A stretch of 64,000 nucleotides of DNA. It comes from Procambarus clarkii. Taxonomy: Eukaryota; Arthropoda; Malacostraca; Decapoda; Cambaridae. Positions 54,060-64,000 of this stretch are shown in pieces. The stretch lies in contig NC_091219.1 of the NCBI RefSeq assembly GCF_040958095.1, positions 27,222,477 to 27,286,476 of the forward strand, in the 5' to 3' direction. The position numbers and the translations under genes were made by a program. The notes beneath the pieces were generated by a model that was given only the letters and a program-made list of their open reading frames with translations, was not told the DNA's origin and ran no database searches. Every line of letters starts with the position of its first letter. Within the stretch, counting starts at the first letter, position 1.

Positions 54060-54421
54060 ACCAGTGTTGCTACTCCACACCAGTGGTCTGGTGCATGTGT
54101 GGAACAATGTTGCTACTCCACACCAATGGTCTGGTGCATGTGTGGAACAATGTTGCTACTCCACACCAGTGGTCTGGTGCATGTGTGGAGCAATGTTGCT
54201 ACTCCACACCAGTGGTCTGGTGCATGTGTGGAGCAATGTTGCTACTCCACACCAGTGGTCTGGTGCATGTGTGGAGCAATGTTGCTACTCCACACCAGTG
54301 GTCTGGTGCATGTGTGGAGCAATGTTGCTACTCCACACCAGTGGTCTGGTGCATGTGTGGAGCAATGTTGCTACTCCACACCAGTGGTCTGGTGCATGTG
54401 TGGAGCAATGTTGCTACTCCA
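54060..54421. repeat. 43-bp hairpin-forming minisatellite, about 8.4 copies
   Basis: The unit is TGCTACTCCACACCAGTGGT plus CTGGTGCATGTGTGGAGCAATGT in two halves that pair: CTCCACA with TGTGGAG and CACCAG with CTGGTG. The first two units read GAACAAT instead of GAGCAAT. Confidence 0.96.
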
Positions 54422-54477
54422 TACCTAGCAACAGTGGTCAAGCAATTACAGCAAGTACATGATATTGTGTTATATTG

Positions 54478-54509
54478 TGCCATGTTATTGTGACTCATCG
54501 TCTGCATGC
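54478..54509 (+). repeat. Tail fragment of the foldback family
   Basis: TTATTGTGACTCATCGTCTG matches the right tail of the element at 22078-22252 (CTATTGTGACTCCTCGTCTG). Confidence 0.7.
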
Positions 54510-54851
54510 TTCCTACGTTATTAACATAATACTTCCAACTTCTACGTTATTTGTCTAGCTTTACCATTCAAAGACAGTCAAGTCAATATGTATTAGGTTA
54601 AAGTTGAACTTGGACAAGAAATTTACATTGTTAAAAGTCGATACACCTAATGCTACAGTGTTTACAAGCACATTTGCCTTGATGAATGGAAGAATTTGGC
54701 TATACTTATTTTTTCTTGGAACTTTGAGTAAGAAGTGGTGACTTGAAAACTGTCACCATATGTCATTGACAAAGTCAGCTCCATTTTAACACAATTAGCA
54801 TCAAAACATCCAGAAATTCTCTTGACGAATTGCAGTACCTGATTGTCATAG

Positions 54852-55040
54852 GAAGGAAGGAATTATCAGGAGAAAGCACCAAGCCGTTATGACTAGTTAG
54901 CACTGGGAAGGGGTCAGGATAAGGGTTTGGGATGGGACGGGGGGAAGGAATGGTGCCCAACCACTTGGACGGTTGGGGATTGAATGCCGACCTGCATGTA
55001 GTGAGACCGTCGCTCTACTGTCCAGTCCATGTGGTTGGGG
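54852..55040 (-). mobile_element. tRNA-derived SINE
   Basis: Minus strand: GGACAGTAGAGCGACGGTCT (A box), GGCATTCAATCCCC (B box), GTCCAAGTGGTTGGGCACCA, then a C-rich body. Colinear with 26228-26416, same orientation. Confidence 0.87.
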
Positions 55041-55750
55041 AGATATAACATGAAGTAAAAAGAAAAAAAAGAAAAGAAAAGAGAAAAGCAATTACAAATG
55101 ACCTGTGGACTGTCAATGAGGAGTGAGTGTGGTGCCAATGTTGATGCCATAGACTGGTGCCTGTGTCATGTGTTGACCATGTTGGTAAACCATATATGCC
55201 AGCTGACCCTTGTGTAAATACATTTTAAGTGCTGTACTTAGCAATTGTGGTTTTGATGAGTATCTAAAAAAAGAACAAAAGTTAGCTCCATGAATATTGT
55301 GTGCGTGGTGTTTTTTTAATATATTGGGTCAGTCTTTGATGATATGCATCACTGTAATTTCTATATTATTTACAGACTTGAAAATAAGTGCCATTTTAAT
55401 TTTTGCCAAGCAATTTTTAATGTTTTAAGGATATGATAGTAGTGCAGGAATATTGTATGTTTTATGTGTAACGTGTTAGAGAAGCATCAAATGTTGTATG
55501 TATATACAACATCTTCCATTACATGATGGTATGGAAGAGTAGAATGTTGTATATGTAACATGATGGTATGGAGGAAAAGTGTACAAGTAGTACACTTCTC
55601 TACTATAGTAGAGAAGTGCATGTGTAATAGTTTAGTGAAGTTCTTGCCTAACATCTCATGTTGCCACCACAATGCCAAAGCTCTGTACTTGATGTCTTGT
55701 AGCATGTTGCTACGGCTATAGGTTTATATTTCTCACCTCATTGTGCCATG
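55041..55750. other. Spacer with a 26-bp perfect palindrome
   Basis: CACTTCTCTACTA at 55593 and its inverse to 55618 form a perfect palindrome without loop. No gene recognised. Confidence 0.7.
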
Positions 55751-55754
55751 TGCA

Positions 55755-55895
55755 GGGATGGTGGTCCCTTTCCATCTCCCATGACCATAGGAAGGTAGGG
55801 AGGCCCCCTTCCATCTCCCATGACCATAGGAAGGTAGGGAGGGCCCCTTCCATCTCCCATGACCGTGGGAAAGGAGGGAATTCCCATTCCATCCC
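55755..55895. repeat. 39-bp tandem repeat, about 3.5 copies
   Basis: The unit is TCCATCTCCCATGACCATAG plus GAAGGTAGGGAGGCCCCCT; the last copy is diverged. Confidence 0.93.
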
Positions 55896-56459
55896 TCATA
55901 AGTTACTAATGATTCTTGCATTCTATCTTATTGTAAATATTAAATATATTATGCATAGTACTGTATTATTTTATACATATTTTAGTTTACTGTATGCAAT
56001 TAAGTTTTAGCTAAGGAATTACAGCATTTTAGTATATGTCTTTATTCCACAATATTAATGCCAGTTTTTTTTAGTACAATTTCTTTTACTGTATATTTGT
56101 GTTGCTCTCATTCCGTAGTGTTAGTGTGTGATTGTATTAAGTGTTGACCGTTAGTGCCCGAGTCTCGGTGATTGCCATAATGCTGTATCCTAATTCTTCC
56201 ACAGCCACACTAGTTATACCTGAAATTATTATTTGTATTTCTGATTCCTATAAATATTCCACTCCCCAGTTCAGGAAAACAAGTGTTTGCCTTAATGCCA
56301 AAGTTAAAAAATAGTTGATTGTGTACATTATTAATTTAAATATGCAATTTTGTGTATTTATTATACTGTATTTTGTTTCAGCTTTCCATCACTTCATGTT
56401 AGAATTACAAGCTGATGCTGACTACATATGAGGGTATTTGAAGTACTGGCAGTGTTGTT

Positions 56460-56502
<43 letters not shown>

Positions 56503-58810
56503 TGCAAGTACACTAGAGTCTTCAGGATAAAGTGTTCACACAACTGCATGGTAATTATTTTGTCACCAGGCTTTGAAATGCATTTTTCTGTTTAGTTCGA
56601 CTTTATCACCCGTAATGAAGTGCTTTTGGGAGTATGTCATTCCAAGTAATTTGTTCTTAATACCATGTTGGTTAAAAGGGGAATTATTGACATATTTTGG
56701 AAATGAGTGTCTGTAGTTTAATTGTGAGGCAGTGTATTAAATATCAAAGCATAAAATGCTCTTGAAAATGTGTGTGTGTGCATATTATCTGCCAAGATGT
56801 GTACCACTGATGCTCTAAACCTTTGCTTCGCATGTCATCCATTCCACAAATGAAGCAGGTGTGTTGTGCTCAGGTTTATGCCATAAATAATGTGTAACGT
56901 GTGTTAACTGAAGCCTGCCAGAGCATTACGAATTATTATTATCCTAACACTCTATATATATACTCTACATGAGTGATGTGTGTGTGTGTGTGCCCTATCA
57001 TGCTCTCAATATTTAAGAGCTAAATTGTGATCTCCATCTTTTTACTCTCCCTATAACAGATATTACGCAAATTTTCCATAAATGTCACATGCCGTCCAAT
57101 AGTGCCATTGCCATGATGTTGAGGCTCATAGGAACATTGCAGTCACTGGCATACACATAGGAATTGCCTCCATTATGTTGTTTACATTTGTGGGTCTCCA
57201 GTTGTCATTGCCTGGACACTGGATTGTCCAGGCAATTGTCATATTGGTGGAGTAAGCTCATTATTAATACACAATGAAATGCAATTAGTAATCTAAACTT
57301 AAAAACAAGAGAACTTAGTAGCAACAACATTTGTGACGTTTTAATGAAGATTGCTGATGTTACATAGTTCCGGGCTCGGCTCCCATTGCCGTTTTCAACA
57401 CCTGAATTTAGTTGGTAATAAAAGTACTTAAATATTTCTGTTTAACTCATTATGGCACTACAATATAGAACATTCTTTCATTAGTAGTATAAAACCATAT
57501 ACTATGTTATAGTTATAAGAACATATAAATATTTTAGGCAGAACATACCAGTAATTTAAGAGTCCATAAACTTAATGGGGTAGAGTATTTTATTTTTGCA
57601 ATGTAAAGTTGCAAAGTGCTAATACTGTAACACCTGTGGTATATGAATTTTGGTTTAGTATATTAACAGTGTTATAAATAGGCAGATGAATATCATTCTT
57701 TAGAATAATTGTTACCCTTATAAAACCATGTAAAAGATTATAGCAGTTCAGTATTATTTGATTCATATGGTCAACATATAATAGTACTGTACTCGTATGA
57801 GTGTGCATAAGTGTAAGCTTTGCTGTGTGACTGTACCAGGGCAGCCTTGTGGCCTCCAGTGCCTCTTGAGCCGGCCTCAACCTTCACAACCATTTTGTGC
57901 ATATTGTACAGATTTTAGGTAAATGCAAATCACTTAATACATTCCTTGAAAAATGTGTTACAAAGTTTTAAATCTTTTCCTTCTGCTTTTGAATTTTGGA
58001 GATGATAATATATAATCTATCTGATGCTTGTTACAATGTGCAAAAAAAATATAATGTACCTTAATTTTGCCAAATTAATTGCAGAAATAGACACGAGTAT
58101 TTGAGAGAGGTATTTTTTGGTAGTTTTTGGTACTACTGCCAGAGATGATGATTACCTCACAGCAAGTGGAAGCATCTACACACCAGCTTTAAGGGTCATG
58201 GAATCCGGTCGAACGGGATTTTAAAGCATTTTCTAGACACATGGAATAAAGTCGATAATCAGAAGGGAATGCAGGTTTTACCTTCAGGGACTGCAGTTGA
58301 CTGTTTCAACAAGAGTTAATTTTTAAAAGGAGTTATTTCAGAAATTACTTTTATATATGAACAGATTTAAGGATAACATTTACCTGACCAGTTCTATCAG
58401 ACTCTGAGCAGTGACACTCGAGTTTCAAAACAGTAATACTCTAACGTCGTTGTTACATGACCAAGTTGAGCTGTTTGGAGTGAGACAGTAGGCACTGGGT
58501 TATGTCACGTATTCAGTGAAACTGAGATATAACTACAGCACTAGGTGACTAAGCTATCCCAAAGTTGGCTTCTAGTATAAATATAATCATTCACTCCAAC
58601 AGAGCTACAGACTTTAGCTATTAATCTAAATTCTTCATATAATGGGCACTACTATTTTCAGATAGCCATGTACTCTGCCAACTGCCAACTGTTGGTGTGG
58701 GCTCAAAGTGCAAACCTGTTCTGGAAATTTGGGTTGTATAGTATTTTCATATGTAATAAGTATGTACAGTACTGACATGTAGATCAAAGCACATATCACA
58801 CCCTGGCTAA
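55896..58810. other. Spacer, otherwise nothing recognised
   Basis: Apart from the (GT)n and a short self-inverse at 57210-57232 (GCCTGGACA...TGTCCAGGC), I see no gene or repeat. Confidence 0.5.
56459..56502. repeat. (GT)n microsatellite
   Basis: About 21 GT units. Confidence 0.97.
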
Positions 58811-58817
58811 ACAGGAA

Positions 58818-58948
58818 GGTGTTTGAACAAATCCACAAGGGCCGTGATGAGGGGTTCAAACTTACGCCCGGGATGATCCCAGATGCTGCCTTAGTCGACC
58901 CGGGCATAAATTTGAACCCTCATCATGGCCCTTGTGGATTTGTTCATT
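58818..58948. repeat. Foldback element
   Basis: TGAACAAATCCACAAGGGCC and GTGATGAGGGTTCAAA-type sequence pair with CCCTCATCATGGCCCTTGTG GATTTGTTCA; CGCCCGGG pairs with CCCGGGC. The right flank ATGCATCACGCTATTGTGAT resembles the end of the 35425-35564 element. Confidence 0.87.
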
Positions 58949-58981
58949 TGATGCATCACGCTATTGTGATTTCTGTGTAAG

Positions 58982-59935
58982 GAAGGTGTTTAAATAATAA
59001 TCATAATAGAGGATAAAAAAAAAGATATGCAGGAATGTATGACTTCTCTGGGATGTGTATCATGGTATGCACCAAGAACCAATTTGAAGAGCCAAGAGCA
59101 GCAGGCTCTTAAATGATTACTAATGATTCCGTAAGAATATGATGTTTTCTACGTTTTATATTACAGATAATTTGCATCAGAATCATGCATTTGAAGGATT
59201 TCTTATTACATACGTAATGAGGCACCAGGGGAGAAAATGTATAAATGAATATGGTGGAGTGTATGATTGACTTGTTGAACATTTGAGGGGGAAATATGGT
59301 GTTAGCTGGTTTTCTTAGATACGAGTATTGATGGTTGAGTATCTTGTGGCCGGACCCCTTCAGTAGCTTTCCGGAATGGCATTTCATTACATTCAACACT
59401 TAATTTCTTACTTATTGATGCATAGCTATAAAGGAAGTACTGTACTGTTTTGTTTGTTATACAATTTATTCATTTATTTGTATTTAATGTGAAAATTCAC
59501 TTGACATTTCTGGTGATGCCTAGACTAGCAGATAAGGTTAAGCTGGAGCAAGGGGTGTCACAGGTCGTGTTGACACGTTCTTTTACATTCATTAAATGTC
59601 TAGTTGTAGAGATCTACATTTTAAAATTAGGTTTTTATTTTGCTGCTGCTGTTTTATTCCATTGTAAGCATGAGATGTTGCCCCTGAGGTTATCACAGGC
59701 AACACTGACCAGCACAGTTCAACGGTTGGCATTAGTCAATGTGTTTTCTTGCACATTATCTGGAGTGTGTTCAAAGCATCAGCAATTGTTTGAAAACATA
59801 TCGGTGTAGAACATTTTATTTCGGTGAAATGTAAATAGGTGACTTAATTTTGATTATTGTTAATCGTAAATTTTAAGTTCAAAAGATTGCCATATTTAAA
59901 ATTTTGGAGAATACTTTTTGTTTGATACTGAAGAC
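58982..59935. other. Spacer, nothing recognised
   Basis: A 119-residue frame at 59450-59809 has no family resemblance and biased Leu/Val/Phe content. Confidence 0.5.
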
Positions 59936-60303
59936 GGATCCGTCTAATTACCAAAAACTACCACATACTACACACGCTTCAGAAAACTTCCTGGCAATAC
60001 GTTAGTAATGAATAAATATGATATATTAAGTTAGGCTGACCTAACCTAACCTAACTTAACCAAACCTAACCTAACCGAAGCTTGGATCGTCGACTTGATT
60101 TGGCGTCACCAGCTTTTTATTTTCGTCTAATTTCTTTATAAAAAGATACTTTTTCGGATTAAAATTATGTTTTTTCATGTTGTATGTTCAGCACCAACAT
60201 TGTAATGAGTAAATATATTATATTTATTCATTACTAACGTATTGCCAGGAAGTTTTCTGAAGCGTGTGTAGCATGTGGTAGTTTTTGGTAATTAGACGGA
60301 CCG
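59936..60303. mobile_element. MITE with about 80-bp inverted ends and 7-8 bp target duplication
   Basis: GTCTAATTACCAAAAACTAC at the left pairs with GTAGTTTTTGGTAATTAGAC at the right; the arms continue through TTCAGAAAACTTCCTGGCAA. CTGAAGAC flanks both sides (59928-59935 and 60304-60311). An 8-bp duplication is typical of hAT elements. The centre carries CCTAACCTAACC. No transposase. Confidence 0.85.
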
Positions 60304-60344
60304 CTGAAGACTACATGTACTAGTTGGTGGAGTTGTTGCTTATT

Positions 60345-60870
60345 AATGCTTATTTCACGCAGAATCGTTAATAAACGTAAGATTTTTATACGTCTCAAGA
60401 AAGATAGAAACATAATCTTCATTTTAAATGCCTTACCATGGGCATATTTGTATTTAAAGCGAAGATACGTGTATTTTTCTAATCGGCGAGCTCCGATCCC
60501 GCACAGATCGAGCAACGGAGTAACTCTCTCTCAGAACAATGCTTATTTCACGTAAATTCGTTAATAAACGCAAATGTTTTTATATGTGTTGAGAAAGATA
60601 GAAATATAAGCTTCATTTTAAATACTTTACCATAGATATATATAAAGTTCTAATGAAGATACATGTGTTTTAATAATCGCCGAGCTCCGACCCCGCACAG
60701 ACTGATCGACAGAGCAACTCTCTCAGAACAATGCTTATTTCACGTAAATTCATTAATAAACACATATGTTTTATATGTCTCAAGAAAGATAGAAATATAA
60801 GCTTCATTTTAAAGACTTTAACATAGACATATATAAAGCTCAAGTGAAGATACATACGTTTTTATAGTGG
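60345..60870. repeat. Tandem array of about 193-bp units, 2.7 copies
   Basis: TGCTTATTTCACG starts units at about 60348, 60540 and 60732. Each has TTAATAAACG, AAGAAAGATAGAAA, CTTCATTTTAAA, and then (first two units) CGAGCTCCGA.CCCGCACAGA and AACTCTCTC. Diverged relatives lie at 60925-61055 and 62690-62815. Confidence 0.88.
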
Positions 60871-60924
60871 CATTCAGTAGCTTGTCGGTCAGGGAATGCA
60901 GAAGCCTACGCACTTGCCAATATA

Positions 60925-61055
60925 GTGTGTAATTAACAAAGATACGCTTATAAAGCCTAAAATAGTATATGCCTTCAGAAAGACAGAGATATGCTCGTTA
61001 TTGTGAGTGCACCAAAGGAAATATATCTTGTTGGAGGACAAAGATATATCAATTC
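60925..61055. repeat. Diverged relative of the 193-bp unit
   Basis: AATTAACAAAGATACG, CTTCAGAAAGACAGAGATAT and GGACAAAGATATAT keep the order of the unit's landmarks. Confidence 0.5.
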
Positions 61056-61737
61056 TAAAATAAGTTTCGACTCTCGCTCGGGCGAGAGATAGCGCGACTC
61101 TCGCCCCATCTATTGGAGATTCTGTTCACCTAATGACCCAAGGCTACTCAAAGCCTCCTAGCATTACTTAAATAATGAAGAAATATGGTATATTTATTCA
61201 CTATAATGTTGGTGCTTAATGCAGAACACGAGAAAACATATATTTACTATAAAATAATATACTTCCATTATGAAATAAGTAAATATGTGGCCTCATAGGA
61301 AGTCAACGGTCCAGGTGTCAATGTTGTGGAGCGACTTATCCAAGATATATTGTTGTCTGGAAAGTGTTTGTTGGCATATCAACCTTCTGTACACAGTGAT
61401 CCAGTCGTCGCACTTCTCTCCTTAAATGATCGCAAATTTAGTTTATTATATTAACAAGTAGAATACGTATTTCTAATAATATCTAACATAACTAGCCAGA
61501 AAATATTTAAGACTTATTGAAAAATACATGTCTGGAAGTTAAATCGACTTCATAGAACAATAGTGTTGGTCTATACTAATCGTTATTCGTTAGTATGCGT
61601 TCGCTACTTAAAACATTTACTGTACTGATGTAAAATCTCCCATGTCTCTGACAGGTGTCATGGAACACCGAACCTTACACACTCTCTGATATATTGTTTA
61701 ATTAATAGAGATTCACTAAAATAAAATAAAATAAAAA
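61056..61737. other. Spacer
   Basis: Includes a hairpin CTCTCGCTCGGGCGAGAGA-type at 61070-61090. No gene recognised. Confidence 0.5.
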
Positions 61738-61862
61738 TAAAATGTTTATTTAGGTAAGGTACATACATACAATAAATTTTTACAAAGATTGGTTGACTTA
61801 TAAGTAGAGCTAGTACATACAATGCCTAAAGCCACTATTACGCAAAGCGTTTCGGGCATGAT
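61738..61862 (+). repeat. Dispersed repeat, copy 1
   Basis: TTTATTTAGGTAAGGTACAT, then AGAGCTAGTACATACAATGC, CTAAAGCCACTATTACG and GCGTTTCGGGCAT. The second copy is at 62160-62292. Confidence 0.85.
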
Positions 61863-62159
61863 AAACTTAAATGACAAGCTTAATACTAATTGAGCATAAT
61901 GAGTAGAATGAAAACATAGATGAAAAAGCAGCACAAATACAATTATGTCTACAAACAGCGCTCTTTAAAAAAAAAACAGACATTGGCTGACAATAGAAGG
62001 GTAAGGTTGGTTACAGGGAATTTATTAGGTATAGCTTCGTTTTTAACTTAAACTGGTTAACTAATAAACTAATAAAGCTTATAATTGTATATGTTATCAA
62101 AAAGGCATAGATAAAGTCGTTCTTACGTTTTAGTCAAAGAGATTAGATTATTAGTAAAG

Positions 62160-62292
62160 TAAAGTTCATTTTATTCAGGAAAGTACATGTACATAAATAG
62201 TCGATTTACAAACATAATATTGGATTTATAGATAGAGCTAGTACATACAATACCTAAAGCCACTAGTACGCATAGCGTTTCGGGCATATTAT
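62160..62292 (+). repeat. Dispersed repeat, copy 2
   Basis: TTTATTCAGGAAAGTACATG, AGAGCTAGTACATACAATAC, CTAAAGCCACTAGTACG and GCGTTTCGGGCAT, colinear with copy 1 and in the same orientation. Confidence 0.85.
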
Positions 62293-62313
62293 TGAGAGAG
62301 GAAAAATATTTAT

Positions 62314-62609
62314 TGTAACGGTTCTATTGTTACGTAAAGTATGGTGACAAATAAACACAGACACTAAGATACTATATATATATTTGGTCGAATATACAGA
62401 AGTACACAGGTGATACTTTGGTGTGAGTAGAGCGCACTGAGCGTCGGTACAGTATCTCGCAAGTGTCTGCTCTAGACCACACTTGAAAGTAGACTAGCCA
62501 TATGTTCGTTGCCCAGGCAACGCCTCACCTCATTCATCTCCAAAGGTTGACAGGAATATTAACACTATATTTGGAGCGAGTATATTATTGGGATAATCTA
62601 CTCGCTACA
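62314..62609. mobile_element. Candidate solo LTR fossil, about 296 bp
   Basis: The element starts TGTAACGG and ends CGCTACA (TG...CA). It is flanked by TTAT on both sides (62310-62313 and 62610-62613), which fits a 4-base target duplication of Ty3/gypsy-like elements. No internal region. Age cannot be judged from one copy. Confidence 0.45.
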
Positions 62610-62689
62610 TTATATTTAAACAATTTTTTTTTTTTTACCGACGCTCTCCCTATTGATGAGAACTACAACCTAATGAAGATAAATGTTAA

Positions 62690-62815
62690 TTTTATGTAGA
62701 TACTGTAATAAACGAAAGTTTTTAATGTCATCAGAGAAGCAGAAATATAGGCAAATTTTAAATCCCTTGTCATAAATATAACTGAAGTGAAAGCAAAGAT
62801 ATATGCATTTTGATA
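62690..62815. repeat. Diverged dispersed copy of the 193-bp unit
   Basis: TAATAAACGAAAGTTTTTAA, GAAGCAGAAATATAGGC, AAATTTTAAATCCCTT and GCAAAGATATATGCATTTT follow the unit's order. Confidence 0.6.
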
Positions 62816-62821
62816 GTTACA

Positions 62822-63165
62822 AAGACAGTTCTTTAACACGGGTGTAACACGAACAAGGGGAACTTAGTACCCAAATGAGCCACAGAGATATTAGAAAGAA
62901 TTTTTTCAGTGTCAGAGTAGTTAACAAATGGAATGTATTAAGCAGTGATGTGGTGGAGGCTGACTCCATACACAATTTCAAATGTAGATGTGATAGAGCC
63001 CAATAGGCTCAGGAACCTGTACACCTGTTGATGGACGGTTGAGAGTCGGGACCAAAGAACCAAAGCTCAACCCCTGCAAGCACAAATTAGGTGAGTACAA
63101 CAAGGTGAATACAGCTGAGGGGCGGGACCAAACAGGCGAAGCTCAATTCCCTACGCATAACTAGG
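62822..63165 (+). mobile_element. LINE 3' end
   Basis: Colinear with 25395-25690: TTTAACACGGGTGTAACACG, AATTTTTTCAGTGTCAGAGT, GTGGTGGAGGCTGACTCCAT, TGATAGAGCCCAATAGGCTC and the tail GCAAGCACAAATTAGGTGAG. A second, partial tail repeats at 63100-63165. Confidence 0.9.
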
Positions 63166-63189
63166 CGAGTCCATAGGAATTACCGTTTG

Positions 63190-63403
63190 TCCTGGCGCCA
63201 TCTATGTTTTGACAGCTGTACTACTAATGTTCCCACGTTATGTGATGATCGCTATACGGTTGTTACGGTCAGTTGCTCTTCTATATATGTTTATGGACAA
63301 CGTAGGTGATTTGAGGCAATTTGCGGCCAGAGTGAAATAGTATCCACGCGGTGAGTGATGGAGGAGGATATATACTGCTGTGTACTCGACCAGCGGGTGA
63401 GAG
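63190..63403 (+). promoter_or_regulatory. Candidate promoter and first exon of a rightward gene
   Basis: After the repeats, GC content rises and GGCGCCATCTAT appears (63194-63205). An ATG at 63358 (GTGAGTGATGG) opens MEEDIYCCVLDQRVR and meets a consensus donor GAGGTAAGT at 63401-63409. If real, the gene continues beyond the window. No second exon is visible. Confidence 0.3.
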
Positions 63404-64000
63404 GTAAGTTATATCGAACAATTATGGGGAATAGATGGGTTATTTTAAGCGTAGAATGTCAGGTAACCGGTAACTACACAGATGGAGTAGTGTTTTTTTA
63501 AGTCTTTATTTACTAAAGTGGAACATTACATTATGCCTTTAGCTGAAAAAGTCTACTGGTGTGGGAAGTAGACGGGTTTTATGAAAGTATTTTACCTAAA
63601 TATTTATATTTGGTTAACTAGTTCAGCCGTTACCAGGGAGGGTGTTCCTTTAATCTAAAAATTCTAGCCGGACAAAGTGATGAAATAAATTGAATAGAAC
63701 GAGGTGGTTTGCCAGGGTGCTTAACATTTAGTTTAGTTCACTTACTATGCAGCCCATGCTTAAAGAATGCAAGTTTATCATATTGAATTTACCGTAGTTT
63801 TACTGCATTTAATATACCGTTTTTACCCTATTTAATTATGTCGGGTAAAGGCCGGTCGTGGAAAGTTCGTAATATAGCAAGTTTTAAAGTAAAAGTTTGA
63901 GTTAACTTTAACGCTTAAGTTAGTGACCAATTAGCTTAGTCTATTGTGAGGAAAGTTACTAGAATCTAACATTGCAAGTGCCATTTCTCTACTCTTTTTG
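63404..64000. other. Right end, possibly an intron
   Basis: AT-rich, no exon recognised. Consistent with intron 1 of the candidate gene at 63358 but equally with spacer. Confidence 0.35.

Noticed and set aside
59450-59809. 119-codon frame
   Set aside because: AT-driven hydrophobic composition, no recognised motif, no splice or promoter support.

Overview
The window looks like nuclear DNA of a decapod crustacean, most likely a crayfish- or lobster-like animal. The support is indirect. Genes are split by long introns with GT-AG borders. The encoded proteins read as arthropod orthologues of animal-wide families. The spacers are dense with (TA)n microsatellites, TTAGG/CCTAA-type runs, foldback elements, tRNA-derived SINEs and CR1/Jockey-like LINE fragments of a kind I associate with decapods. 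The species assignment is inference and no database was searched.

Layout. (1) 774-9506, plus strand: the 3' eight coding exons of a TENT4 (PAPD5/PAPD7, Trf4-type) non-canonical poly(A) polymerase; its 5' exons lie before the window. (2) 9507-21600: the TENT4 3' UTR, then repeat-rich spacer with LINE remnants, a TA-flanked inverted-repeat element and a decayed tandem array with units of about 140-180 bp. (3) 21780-23174, minus strand: a complete three-exon coding region for a 144-residue MGST1-type MAPEG microsomal glutathione transferase. (4) 23200-32200: spacer with a LINE, SINEs, a large foldback element, a solo-LTR fossil, a GC-rich candidate promoter, a G-rich tract and two minisatellites. 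(5) 32269-46036, plus strand: an eight-exon gene (model of 742 residues, all exon phases compatible) for a MIPOL1-like coiled-coil protein with long Ser/His-rich ends not expected from the vertebrate protein. (6) 46037-64000: mainly repeats, including a nested LINE pair, 23-bp and 43-bp minisatellites, an inverted-repeat element with a 7-8 bp target duplication, a family of units of about 193 bp, a second solo-LTR fossil, and a candidate promoter with first exon at the far right.

The three genes have unrelated jobs (RNA tailing in the nucleus, membrane detoxification, a coiled-coil scaffold) and show no operon-like link. I found no CRISPR array, rRNA, functional tRNA or prokaryotic feature, and nothing I would call a new molecular system. 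The most unusual material is structural: minisatellites that appear to grow out of foldback elements, a tRNA-SINE that shares its 3' tail with the local LINE, a dispersed tandem family of about 193 bp, and an identical 12-bp CTCF-like word at two candidate promoters.
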